A stretch of DNA of 19,892 nucleotides, taken from JANQTF01 sp036835375. Its GTDB lineage: Bacteria > Bacteroidota > Bacteroidia > J057. The stretch is taken from assembly GCA_036835375.1 (NCBI GenBank), contig DAITMB010000097.1, forward strand, positions 1 through 19,892. Reading direction: 5' to 3'. The position numbers were made by a program, and so were the translations under genes. Shown piece after piece: positions 6,304 through 15,249 of this stretch. The notes below the pieces were generated by a model, which made no database searches, was not told the DNA's origin, and saw only the letters and a program-made list of their open reading frames with translations. Each line of letters opens with the position of its first letter. Positions within the stretch are counted from its first letter, which is position 1.

Positions 6304-8709
6304 ATGCCCCTACGCTTTCCTTTCCTTCTATTTCTATTCGCTCAGTTGATTCCTTCTGTTGCGAATTCCCAAGTCGTTACCTTCTTCGACGACAGTTCGC
6401 AAGAAGGCTATTATGACACGGGACTTGCATTTATTTCTGGTAATAGCACATTCATTCGCACGGGTCCATCCGGCGACAAGATTCCTACAGTGTCCAATGA
6501 AGTGTACCGTGGCGACAATGCCCTTTCCCTTACTTGGAATTCGCGTCCCGGCGGCAATTGGGACGCGCTGATCATCGCACCGGGCTTCCCTTTTCTAGAT
6601 ATTTCACAAAGCGATACACTCTCTTTTTGGGTTTTTGCGCCGCAGGGACTAGCCAAAACTGATTGGCCCTTGCTCTCCATGGAAGGCGCGCCAGGGAACA
6701 CCAAATCTCTGCAATACCCGCTCAGCACCTGGGCGGACGCTGTCCCCGTGGGAACTTGGGTGAGGATCGCCGTTCCCCTGGATGTTTTTTTTGATGATCC
6801 CAACCAGAGTTCTATTCAATTCACTCAAATCAAGGCGATCATCTTCAGTCAAAACATGGCCGATCAGGCCAGTCACACCCTGTTGATCGATGAATTGAAA
6901 GCAGTTCCAGCTGGTTCAGGCGTTCCGGATGCGCCCACAGGATTCACAGCGAAAGGCTATGAACGTCACGGATTTTTCACCTGGAACCCCGTGATCAGCC
7001 CGAGCCTTGACGGTTATCACCTGTATCGCTCTTCAGATCAAGGCCAAAGCTTTCAGCTTCAGACATATTTTCCTGCTGGAGACAGCGTAGGACTGGATTT
7101 TTGGGGAGATCCCGGTACCGGGTTGAACTTCCAATACCAACTCCGCGCGGTCAACTTTGTCGGCCAAGAGTCTTCACCAAGCCTCACGTTGAACGTAGAG
7201 GGCAAGGAAATGACGGATGATGAATTTATGGACATGGTCCAGGAGGCGACTTTTCGCTATTTCTGGGACTTTGCCCACCCTGTGTCTGGATTGGCACGAG
7301 AACGCAACAGCTCTGGAAACACCGTCACGATGGGCGGTAGTGGGTTTGGGATTATGGCGCTGCTCGTGGGCATCGAACGGGGCTACATCACACGCGAGCA
7401 AGGACGTGACCGTCTGCTGCTCATCACAGAATTTTTGGGAGATGCAGACCGATTTCATGGCGCCTGGCCCCACTGGATGAATGGCGTGACGGGGGAAGTG
7501 ATCCCCTTTAGCGCGCAGGACAACGGAGGAGATCTGGTGGAGTCGGCTTTTCTTGTCCAAGGACTTTTGGCGGCGCGGAGCTACTTTGATCAAGCAGCGC
7601 CGGAAGAGGATTTGCTAAGAACCCGTATTACAGACCTTTGGGAGTCCGTGGAGTGGAATTGGTATCGTCGGCTGAATCAATCGGTGCTGTATTGGCACTG
7701 GTCCCCGAATTTTGCTTGGGCGATGAACTTCCCGCTGCGGGGATTCAATGAGGCCCATATTGTGTACTTGCTGGCCATTGCTTCGCCGAGCCATTCGGTT
7801 CCGGCCAGCCTCTATGCCACTGGCTGGGCAGGGAGCAATTATGTGAGCAATCAGACTCACTACGGATTTCCGCTGGACCTCGGGCCTGTCAAAGGCGGAC
7901 CTTTGTTTTTCGCACACTACTCCTATCTGGGATTTGATCCGCGCAACAAACGAGACGATTACACGAACTATTTTGTGAGGAATGCGCACCATACCCTTAT
8001 CAATCGGGCTTGGTGCATCGACAATCCCCTGGAGCATCCAGGATATGGCGAGAATAGTTGGGGCCTCACCGCCAGTGACAATCCATTTGGGTATCTCGCC
8101 CATGAGCCTACCATTGGCAGAGACAACGGAACCATCACGCCGACAGCAGCCATTGGATCAATCCCTTACACGCCTGAATTATCCATAGCAGCGCTCAAGC
8201 ATTTTTATCGGGAGCATGAAGAAAAGCTTTGGGGACCAATGGGTTTTTATGATGCCTTCAATGTGAGGGAAAACTGGTATGCAGATTCCTACCTCGCCAT
8301 TGACCAAGGGCCCATTATTCTGATGATAGAGAACTATCGAAGCGGGCTGCTCTGGGACTTATTCATGAGCAATCCAGAAATAGGTCCTGCACTCAATAGC
8401 ATCGGATTCGTGGAAGACACGAGTACTTGGATTACTTCCATCGATAAAGGCGACCTCGTTCCATGGGCTATATTCCCCAATCCAGTGCTAGGTCAACGCT
8501 TCTACGTGGAGGGACCAAGCATGGGAGCTGAGCGTTTGTCCTGCACGCTCTATTCGGTCGATGGCAGAGCCGTCCATTTTAGCAGTTTCACTTTCGCCGA
8601 TGGGAAACAAGAGATTCAGCTACCAAAACTACCATACGGAACCTACTATTTGCAGATCGCAAATAGCAAACAAGTCATTCACAGCGATATTTTATCGCTT
8701 ACGCCTTAA
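6304..8709 (+). CDS. GH144-type (glycoamylase-fold) beta-1,2-glucanase, secreted by T9SS
   Basis: The protein has 801 residues. A signal peptide (1-22, ending VANSQ) is followed by a beta-sandwich of carbohydrate-binding type (about 23-202), a fibronectin-III-like domain (about 205-300), a PF10091 glycoamylase/GH144 catalytic domain (about 305-705) and a T9SS type A sorting domain (about 718-801; FPNPV, then LPYGTYYLQI). The catalytic part shows FRYFWDFAHP, GFGIMALLVGIERGY, DNGGDLVES (Asp406, Asp410, Glu413), GFNEAH (Glu483), ITPTAAIGSIPYTP and DQGPIILMIENYRSG (Asp667). The spacing of these acids fits the essential acids I recall from the Chitinophaga endo-beta-1,2-glucanase CpSGL. The reaction would be cleavage of beta-1,2-glucan or its oligosaccharides outside the cell. 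Whether it is endo-acting or releases sophorose cannot be decided here, since both activities are known in GH144. It is the first gene of the enzyme run, 36 bases before the next. Confidence 0.88.
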   Translation: MPLRFPFLLFLFAQLIPSVANSQVVTFFDDSSQEGYYDTGLAFISGNSTFIRTGPSGDKIPTVSNEVYRGDNALSLTWNSRPGGNWDALIIAPGFPFLDISQSDTLSFWVFAPQGLAKTDWPLLSMEGAPGNTKSLQYPLSTWADAVPVGTWVRIAVPLDVFFDDPNQSSIQFTQIKAIIFSQNMADQASHTLLIDELKAVPAGSGVPDAPTGFTAKGYERHGFFTWNPVISPSLDGYHLYRSSDQGQSFQLQTYFPAGDSVGLDFWGDPGTGLNFQYQLRAVNFVGQESSPSLTLNVEGKEMTDDEFMDMVQEATFRYFWDFAHPVSGLARERNSSGNTVTMGGSGFGIMALLVGIERGYITREQGRDRLLLITEFLGDADRFHGAWPHWMNGVTGEVIPFSAQDNGGDLVESAFLVQGLLAARSYFDQAAPEEDLLRTRITDLWESVEWNWYRRLNQSVLYWHWSPNFAWAMNFPLRGFNEAHIVYLLAIASPSHSVPASLYATGWAGSNYVSNQTHYGFPLDLGPVKGGPLFFAHYSYLGFDPRNKRDDYTNYFVRNAHHTLINRAWCIDNPLEHPGYGENSWGLTASDNPFGYLAHEPTIGRDNGTITPTAAIGSIPYTPELSIAALKHFYREHEEKLWGPMGFYDAFNVRENWYADSYLAIDQGPIILMIENYRSGLLWDLFMSNPEIGPALNSIGFVEDTSTWITSIDKGDLVPWAIFPNPVLGQRFYVEGPSMGAERLSCTLYSVDGRAVHFSSFTFADGKQEIQLPKLPYGTYYLQIANSKQVIHSDILSLTP

Positions 8710-8745
8710 CACTTTACCAGACCATTCACCAATTCCAAACCAATT

Positions 8746-11433
8746 ATGCGTACTTTTTCTACTCTCCTTCTCGCTTGGGGACTTTGTAGCACCGCCTTTG
8801 GGCAGGTCGTTTACGAGGACTTCGAATCGGGCGCCATCCAGACATGGAATGCCATCAATGGAACCTTCAATGGGGTCTTTGCGAATCCGGATCAAACGGG
8901 GATCAACACGAGTAACAATGTTGGCTCCTACACCAAGAGCGACCAGCACCCATTTAGCCTATTTTTGACAGAACTGGCCGCTCCGATGGATCTCAGTGTG
9001 AACAATGAATTCAGAATTCAAATCAATGCGCCCGTGGCTTCGCAGGTCATTATGAAGCTGGAAGGTCCTTCCGGAGGTACTGAAATCATCAAAAACATCG
9101 CCAACATCAATACGTGGATTGAGTATGTTTTTGACTTTTCGGGTATATCGGGCGCAACGGACTACAACAAGATCATCTTGTTTTTTGACCCTGGAGTCAT
9201 GGCCAGTGATGACACGTACCTGTTTGACAACATTGTCGCCTTTCCAGCTGGACCGTGTGCAGGCACTGTGCCAGATGTGACCATTTTGGATGACTTCGAA
9301 TGTCAGCGAAATGTGACGTATGGCGCAGGATTGTTTCAGTTGAATGTCATTCCCAATCCAGATCCTTCTGGAATCAACACAAGCGCAAGCGTGGGGGAAT
9401 ACCTCGACCCCGAGGATTTGTTTTCGGCTCTTGTGATCGACTACCATACTGCTATCGACTTGAGCACGCTCAATGTCTTCAAATTAAAAGTGTGGGCGCC
9501 CAAAACGGGAAATGTGCTCATGAAGCTTGAGCAAGGTCTTTCCACATCTGTGGAAATTTCTATTCCCATTACCGTAACGAATCAGTGGGTGGAGGTGACA
9601 GCCGATTTCAGCAGTCAATCAGCGGCGAATCACAAGCGCTTGGCCATTTTTATGAATGCTGGTGTGCTCGCTGGCCCCAATGACATCTACTATCTCGACG
9701 ACATCACCAGAGAAGCAGCACCTTCGGGTAACATCCTGGAAGACTTTGAGCCGACCAAGTTGTTTTGGGAACCTCTTGCTGGAAACACCGCAGTGCATGG
9801 AACTTTTACTGCTCCCGTCGCCAACCCTAATACTGGTGGCATCAACACTAGTTCCAATGTCGGAGCTTACACCAAAGGAAGCTCCAATCTGAGTACCCTC
9901 ACAGGCTTCTTTAATGGGAACTTGGACCTCTCTACATTCTCACAACTCAACATTCAAGTGTTGCCGCCAACAGGTGCTACCAGTCTTACGATGCAGCTGT
10001 CCAGCCCTTCACAAGGCAACAAAGACATAAATGTTCCATTCACTGGTACTGGTGCCTGGGAAACCTTGTCTTTTGACTTTTCTAGCTTCAACAATGTGAA
10101 CGATTTCGAAGGGATTTCACTCCTGTTTGACCCAGGATCCGCGGGAGCTGGTACCTACTACTTTGACAACTTGGAGCTATCTGGCTCAACAGTGGATCCC
10201 TGTGTCGGCGTGGTGCCTATCCCAAACTTCCTCGATGACTTTGAGTGTCAGCGAAACATCGATTATGGAGCAGGTGCAAATTTACTAGAAGTCATCAATA
10301 ACCCTGACATCAGCACGACCAACACTAGCACGAGAGTCGGTCAATACACAGATCCGCTTGATGCATTTTCAGCGCTCGTACTCGAATTCGGTCAACCCAT
10401 CGACTTGAGTTTGTACAATCAACTATTGATCAAAGTGTGGGCGCCTGTCACGGGACCTCTGATGTTCAAGCTAGAAGGAGGCACTTCAACAGCAGTAGAA
10501 ATAACCATCCCCGTGACTACGGCAGGCCAATGGGTGCAATATCAGGTAGATTTCAGCCCACATGCCGCGGAGAACCACCAAAAAATTGCCATCTTTTTCA
10601 ATTCAGGAGTGGTTCCTACTCAGCAAGATGTGTATTACATCGATGATTTGCGCATGTCTCGCTCTGCCTACACTGGCTGTATCGCAACGTTCGAAAATCA
10701 AGATTTTACGCTTAAAAACTGGCGCTACTTCGCGAATGGATCTCTGGAAGACACGACCTTCTCAGTAATCAGCAACCCTGATCCCTCTGGGATCAACCCG
10801 AGCGACAGTGTGGGCGTGTTTGTTGAAGCGAGCGACGGGCTAAGCTTTGCAGGGATGTTTCATCCAATGGATGCCCCCATTTCTCTTCCAAACACGAACA
10901 AGACCATCCGCATGAAGGTATGGGCTGACCAAGTGGCGACGATTGTGATGAAGTTGGAGCGGGGTCGCAGTGGTGCTGCAGGCTCTGGAGACGTGCCTGC
11001 GGATTACACCACCGCCAACCAATGGCAAGAATTGACTTTCAACTTCTCTGGCGTGCCTGATGATGCACTGTATGACCGGATCACTTTGATTTTTGGCTTT
11101 GATAATATACCCACGGAGACCCAAGTGTATTACTTTGATGACATCATCATCGCTGATGGAATCTGTAGCACGAGCAGCTTGGAGGAAAAATTCCAACTCG
11201 TTGCCATGAAGGTCTATCCAAATCCAGCGACGGGATTTGTGCGCGTGGAGAGCAATGGAAGCCTGAATCAACTTCGCATGACCAACATGATGGGACAGAC
11301 GGTGAAGCAACTCGATATCCCTAGAATCCGGAATGCAGAAATGGACTTAACAGGGCTCGCTCCCGGAGTGTATTTCCTGGCTGGCTACGAAGACGGTCGC
11401 CTGGTGTCTCGGACTAAAGTTGTGAAAGAGTAG
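8746..11433 (+). CDS. Five-module putative glycan-binding protein with T9SS sorting domain
   Basis: The protein has 895 residues and no catalytic domain that I recognise. A signal peptide (1-20, ending TAFGQ) is followed by five related beta-sandwich modules of about 145-160 residues. Module starts are marked by YEDFES (24), LDDFECQ (182), LEDFEP (332), LDDFECQ (497) and ATFENQ (about 647). Each module carries a NP...(G)INTS..VG motif near its start, a WV/WE segment in the second half, and ends with a YYFDD or YYLDD strand. A T9SS type A domain closes the protein (about 820-895; KVYPNPATGF, then LAPGVYFLAG). Modules 1 and 3 resemble each other, as do 2 and 4, including a Cys in the preceding linker (PCAGTVP / PCVGVVP) and in FEC that may form a disulfide. 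The fold resembles galactose-binding-like carbohydrate-binding modules. A surface glycan-binding role is inferred from its place between two glycoamylase-fold enzymes and upstream of SusC/SusD. Confidence 0.8.
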   Translation: MRTFSTLLLAWGLCSTAFGQVVYEDFESGAIQTWNAINGTFNGVFANPDQTGINTSNNVGSYTKSDQHPFSLFLTELAAPMDLSVNNEFRIQINAPVASQVIMKLEGPSGGTEIIKNIANINTWIEYVFDFSGISGATDYNKIILFFDPGVMASDDTYLFDNIVAFPAGPCAGTVPDVTILDDFECQRNVTYGAGLFQLNVIPNPDPSGINTSASVGEYLDPEDLFSALVIDYHTAIDLSTLNVFKLKVWAPKTGNVLMKLEQGLSTSVEISIPITVTNQWVEVTADFSSQSAANHKRLAIFMNAGVLAGPNDIYYLDDITREAAPSGNILEDFEPTKLFWEPLAGNTAVHGTFTAPVANPNTGGINTSSNVGAYTKGSSNLSTLTGFFNGNLDLSTFSQLNIQVLPPTGATSLTMQLSSPSQGNKDINVPFTGTGAWETLSFDFSSFNNVNDFEGISLLFDPGSAGAGTYYFDNLELSGSTVDPCVGVVPIPNFLDDFECQRNIDYGAGANLLEVINNPDISTTNTSTRVGQYTDPLDAFSALVLEFGQPIDLSLYNQLLIKVWAPVTGPLMFKLEGGTSTAVEITIPVTTAGQWVQYQVDFSPHAAENHQKIAIFFNSGVVPTQQDVYYIDDLRMSRSAYTGCIATFENQDFTLKNWRYFANGSLEDTTFSVISNPDPSGINPSDSVGVFVEASDGLSFAGMFHPMDAPISLPNTNKTIRMKVWADQVATIVMKLERGRSGAAGSGDVPADYTTANQWQELTFNFSGVPDDALYDRITLIFGFDNIPTETQVYYFDDIIIADGICSTSSLEEKFQLVAMKVYPNPATGFVRVESNGSLNQLRMTNMMGQTVKQLDIPRIRNAEMDLTGLAPGVYFLAGYEDGRLVSRTKVVKE

Positions 11434-11444
11434 ATTATTCATAG

Positions 11445-11474
11445 GCTGGGAACCTTCATTCGAGGGTTTCCAGC
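11445..11474 (+). other. Intergenic stem-loop between binding protein and second glycoamylase gene
   Basis: GCTGGGAACC (11445-11454) pairs with GGTTTCCAGC (11465-11474) over 10 bp with one G-T wobble and a 10-base loop. It lies within the 62-base spacer after the binding-protein stop. No U-run follows, so it is a poor intrinsic terminator. It could stabilise or separate mRNA segments. Confidence 0.5.
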
Positions 11475-11495
11475 TCTATATTTATTCATTGCCTC

Positions 11496-12884
11496 ATGGT
11501 AATTCGATCGATCTCGCGCCGATTCGCAACGATTCTTGTCGTGTTGGGTGGATGTTTGGTGACCAGTTGCCAGCAACAGTCCTCCGCGGTTGAGAAAGTC
11601 CCTTTTAGCTTGGACGAACTTCAGTCCAGAAGTTTTGATTTTTTTTGGGAAACGGCGGATAGTCTGCATTATCAAATTCCAGATCGTTGGCCCTCCCAGC
11701 CTTTTTCGAGCATTGCTGCGACTGGCTTTGGCCTCACGAGTTACCTCGTGGGGGTAGAGCGCGGATATGTGACGCGGGAAGCTGCCGCTGACCGTGTGCT
11801 ACGCACGTTGCAAGCGCTATGGGCCATGCGACAAGGGCCAGAGGAAAGTGGCGTAAGCGGATATCGAGGATTCTTCTATCATTTTCTCACCCCTGATCGG
11901 GCCGAACGCTTCCAGCGGGTAGAATTATCCACCATCGACACGGGCCTACTCATGGCTGGCGTGCTCTCCGTACAAAGCTACTTTGATCAGGAACTCGCCA
12001 TGGAGCGCGACATTCGCCAACTTGCTGACAGCTTGTATCTCCGTGTGGAATGGGATTGGGCCATGCAGCCGGGAGGCGATATGAGCATGGGATGGCACCC
12101 CGAGCCGAACAGAGGCTTTTTGCCAGCCTCATGGAAGGGCTATAACGAAGCTATGGTCCTGCTGATCATGGCCATGGGATCGCCGAGCCACCCGATTCCG
12201 GATAGTGCCTGGACCAAGTGGTGTGAGACCTATCACTGGGAAGATTACTACGAACCGCATGTGAATTTTTCCCCTTTGTTCGGTCATCAGTACAGTCACA
12301 TGTACATCGATTTCAGAGGGATTCAAGATGAATACATGCGGGAGAAGGGCATGGATTATTTTGAAAATTCGCGCATAGCAACCCTTGCCAATCAAGCGTA
12401 TTGCATTCGAAATCCCAAGGGCTTCACTGGCTACTCTCACCTTCAGTGGGGGTTGAGCGCTTGCGATGGACCGGGACACGGTACGACTGCTGTGATCGAC
12501 GGCAAAGAAGTCAACTTCACCGGCTATTGGGCGCGCGGTGCTTCTGCACTGCACGAGCATGATGATGGCACCCTCACGCCTACTGCTGTAGGTGGATCCA
12601 TTCCTTTTTTGCCTGACACCTGCCTCAACACCTTGGCTCACCTGTGGAACACGCACTACGACAGCCTGGTGGGGGAATATGGCTTCAAGGATGCCTTTAA
12701 CCTCTCTTATCCGGGAGAATGGTACGACTTCGAATACCTCGGCATTGATCAAGGCCCTATCCTGATCATGGCAGAAAACCATCGGTCGGAACTCGTCTGG
12801 AATTTGATGAAAAAAAATCCATATCTCCGCACAGGTCTTCGAAAGGCGGGATTTCAAGGTGGTTGGCTCGAAGCATCGATGTAG
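11496..12884 (+). CDS. Glycoamylase-fold (PF10091) lipoprotein, divergent subfamily
   Basis: The protein has 462 residues. A lipoprotein signal ends in LVTSC (Cys25). The rest is a single PF10091 (alpha/alpha)6-type catalytic domain: FDFFWETAD, GFGLTSYLVGVERGY, GYNEAM (Glu218), SPSHPIP, LTPTAVGGSIPF, GFKDAFN and IDQGPILIMAENHRSELVW (Asp418). It is homologous to the catalytic part of the 6304-8709 protein but belongs to another branch. Where that enzyme has DNGGDLVES, this one has ELSTIDTG, leaving only Asp148 at the place of Glu413. It also has an insert between CDGPGHG and DDGTLTPTA (IDGKEVNFTGYWARGASAL) that I associate with other glucoamylase-family proteins. The activity is therefore uncertain: an exo-acting or differently specific glucan hydrolase is plausible. 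Being lipid-anchored with no fused binding module, it probably works at the outer membrane or in the periplasm on shorter chains. The spacers to its neighbours are 62 and 73 bases. Confidence 0.85.
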   Translation: MVIRSISRRFATILVVLGGCLVTSCQQQSSAVEKVPFSLDELQSRSFDFFWETADSLHYQIPDRWPSQPFSSIAATGFGLTSYLVGVERGYVTREAAADRVLRTLQALWAMRQGPEESGVSGYRGFFYHFLTPDRAERFQRVELSTIDTGLLMAGVLSVQSYFDQELAMERDIRQLADSLYLRVEWDWAMQPGGDMSMGWHPEPNRGFLPASWKGYNEAMVLLIMAMGSPSHPIPDSAWTKWCETYHWEDYYEPHVNFSPLFGHQYSHMYIDFRGIQDEYMREKGMDYFENSRIATLANQAYCIRNPKGFTGYSHLQWGLSACDGPGHGTTAVIDGKEVNFTGYWARGASALHEHDDGTLTPTAVGGSIPFLPDTCLNTLAHLWNTHYDSLVGEYGFKDAFNLSYPGEWYDFEYLGIDQGPILIMAENHRSELVWNLMKKNPYLRTGLRKAGFQGGWLEASM

Positions 12885-12957
12885 CCAACCGCATTTCCCA
12901 GCATTTCCCTACCGCAAGGATACGCACCCATTACATTATCCCTGACTTCTGCCCCTT

Positions 12958-15171
12958 ATGAAACAACTACTACGCTTACTTTTCCTCGCAACTGGTTTAT
13001 GGATCACGCCATTGGTTGCGCAACCCATCCCTCCCCGGGCATGGCAGGTGGCTGACTCCATCATTTCGTTGATGACATTAGAAGAAAAAGTGGGACAAAT
13101 GACCCTCTTTACGAGTGATTGGGTGGTGACGGGTCCCACACTGCGCCCCGGCTATCAGGCAGACATCCGCGCGGGAAAGGTGGGTGCCATTTTCAATGCA
13201 CACACATCTGCCTACAACCATGAACTACAAAAAATAGCCGTGGAAGAGACCCGGCTGGGCATTCCCCTCTTATTTGGATATGACGTGGTGCACGGCTACC
13301 GAACAATCTTCCCGATCCCGCTCGGCGAAGCGGCCTCTTGGGACCTTGATGCGATGGAGCTTTCCGCACGAATCGCTGCGATCGAATCATCCGCGGCGGG
13401 CTTGCACTGGACCTTTGCGCCGATGGTGGACATTGCCCGCGACCCTCGCTGGGGACGCGTCGCGGAAGGAGCGGGAGAAGACACCTACCTCGGCTCGCGC
13501 ATCGCGGATGCCCGCGTGAGAGGATTTCAAGGATCGACGATGGGCGCCGAAAACACGATTCTGGCTTGTGCCAAACACTTCGCAGCTTATGGCGCTGCCC
13601 AAGCCGGACGAGATTATCACACCACGGACATGTCTGACCGAACCCTGCGAGAAATTTACTTGCCGCCTTTCAAGGCTGCCATCGACGCTGGGGTATTCAC
13701 CTTCATGACCGCTTTCAATGAGCTCAACGGCGTGCCATGCACTGGCAACGCATATTTGCTAAATGAGATTCTCCGCCAAGAGTGGGGCTTCGAGGGCATG
13801 GTGGTCACAGATTATACCTCCATCAACGAAATGGTGGCGCATGGCATCGTGGCAGATAACGCGGAAGCCGGGCTGCTCGCCGTGGAAGCAGGCGTGGACA
13901 TGGACATGCAAGGGGCGGTTTTTTACGACTACTTAGCAGAGCAGGTCACATCTGGAAAAGTATCGATGGCGCGGTTGGACGAGTCAGTGCGCTATATCCT
14001 CGCACTCAAGGAGGTGCTCGGCTTATTTGACGATCCCTACCGCTACGGGAGTGCAGAACGAGAGGAGGCGGAGGTGTTTTCTCAGCAAAATTTAGATGCG
14101 GCACTGGAGGTAGCAACGAAGTCTCTGGTGCTCCTCAAAAATGATCGACAGGTTTTGCCCATTGGTCAAAACCAACGCATCGCGGTCGTGGGGCCGCTCG
14201 CCGATAATCAACTAGAGCAACTTGGGAACTGGACTGGCGCAGGCCGCGCAGAAGAGGTCATTACCCCGCTCAAGGCATTCAATGCTGTGATGAAAGATGG
14301 TGATCTCTTCTACAGCAAAGGCTGCGAACTGACTGGCGAAGATGAATCAAACATTCTGGCTGCCGTGGTGGCAGCCAATCAGGCAGATGTGATCTTGGCT
14401 TTTGTTGGAGAAGCGGGGTGGATGAGTGGAGAAGCAGCCAGCCGGTCCGAAATCACCCTCCCCGGACCTCAGCGCGCTTTGATTGAGGCGCTTCGCGAAA
14501 CGGGCAAACCGCTGGTACTCGTGTTGATGAATGGCCGGCCACTGGACCTTACGTGGGAAGTTGCCCACAGCGATGCAATTCTCGAAGCTTGGTTTCCGGG
14601 CACCATGGGTGGGCCCGCCATTGCAGATGTCGTGCTCGGTAAGGTCAGTCCTTCGGGCAGATTGCCGATGACCTTTCCGCGTAGCGTTGGCCAGGTCCCG
14701 ATATTTTACAACATGAAAAATACGGGAAGGCCCATGAATGAGACCAAGTACACCAGTAAGTACCTCGACGTGGAAAACAGCCCATTGTTTCCCTTTGGAT
14801 TTGGCCTCTCCTATTCGAGGGTGACCTATGGATCCCCTAGCCTATCTGCCTCGGAGCTCAATCTTGGTGGACAAGTAGAGCTAAGAGTGCCTGTGACCAA
14901 TGCAGGCACCATGCAAGTGACCGAAACAGTGCAGCTCTACATACGAGACTTGGTGGCCAGTATTCCCAGACCGCTTCAAGAATTGAAGGGATTTGAGCAG
15001 GTGCGTTTGGCGCCTGGGCAAACTGCAACGGTGACCTTTATCATTGATGCAGAGGACCTCGCCTTTTACACCCGCGACATGACTTGGAAAGCAGAGCCGG
15101 GCGTATTTGAACTTCAAGTAGGCCCTCACTGCGCAGAAACGCAGAAAGTTTCCTTGACTTTGACCGAGTAA
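12958..15171 (+). CDS. GH3 beta-glucosidase (BglX-like), periplasmic
   Basis: The protein has 737 residues, the usual size for BglX-type GH3 enzymes. A signal peptide (about 1-21, ending LVAQ) precedes the GH3 N-terminal barrel (about 30-335) containing VDIARDPRWGRVAEG, CAKHFAAYG and GMVVTDYTS, where Asp285 is the expected nucleophile. The alpha/beta GH3 C-domain (about 395-610) carries GEAGWMSGEAASRSE with Glu492 in the usual acid/base position. A fibronectin-III-like domain ends the protein (about 655-725; PVTNAG, then ELKGFEQVRLAPGQ). It lacks a T9SS tail and a lipobox, so it should be soluble in the periplasm. It would release glucose from the non-reducing end of beta-gluco-oligosaccharides. 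Since GH3 enzymes with sophorose and beta-1,2-gluco-oligosaccharide preference are known beside GH144 genes, that is the favoured substrate here, but sequence alone does not fix the linkage. It may be coexpressed with the surrounding genes. Confidence 0.95.
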   Translation: MKQLLRLLFLATGLWITPLVAQPIPPRAWQVADSIISLMTLEEKVGQMTLFTSDWVVTGPTLRPGYQADIRAGKVGAIFNAHTSAYNHELQKIAVEETRLGIPLLFGYDVVHGYRTIFPIPLGEAASWDLDAMELSARIAAIESSAAGLHWTFAPMVDIARDPRWGRVAEGAGEDTYLGSRIADARVRGFQGSTMGAENTILACAKHFAAYGAAQAGRDYHTTDMSDRTLREIYLPPFKAAIDAGVFTFMTAFNELNGVPCTGNAYLLNEILRQEWGFEGMVVTDYTSINEMVAHGIVADNAEAGLLAVEAGVDMDMQGAVFYDYLAEQVTSGKVSMARLDESVRYILALKEVLGLFDDPYRYGSAEREEAEVFSQQNLDAALEVATKSLVLLKNDRQVLPIGQNQRIAVVGPLADNQLEQLGNWTGAGRAEEVITPLKAFNAVMKDGDLFYSKGCELTGEDESNILAAVVAANQADVILAFVGEAGWMSGEAASRSEITLPGPQRALIEALRETGKPLVLVLMNGRPLDLTWEVAHSDAILEAWFPGTMGGPAIADVVLGKVSPSGRLPMTFPRSVGQVPIFYNMKNTGRPMNETKYTSKYLDVENSPLFPFGFGLSYSRVTYGSPSLSASELNLGGQVELRVPVTNAGTMQVTETVQLYIRDLVASIPRPLQELKGFEQVRLAPGQTATVTFIIDAEDLAFYTRDMTWKAEPGVFELQVGPHCAETQKVSLTLTE

Positions 15172-15200
15172 TACCCCCTCTTTTTTTCCTTCCCTCTACC

Positions 15201-15220
15201 TTCAGAAGTCTTCTTCTGAA
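15201..15220 (+). other. Hairpin in the leader of the SusC gene
   Basis: A perfect 8-bp stem, TTCAGAAG (15201-15208) with CTTCTGAA (15213-15220), has a TCTT loop and is followed by TTTG. It sits in the 78-base gap after the GH3 gene, just behind a T-rich tract. It could be a weak terminator or attenuator separating the enzyme genes from susCD, or an mRNA-stabilising 5' structure for the transporter message. The function is inferred. Confidence 0.4.
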
Positions 15221-15249
15221 TTTGTCCCCAACCTAACTTTTGTCAGCAC

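Noticed and set aside
12129..12857. Minus-strand open frame of 242 codons
   Set aside because: It is a long shadow of the glycoamylase-fold lipoprotein gene on the opposite strand, with no domain, signal or family resemblance.
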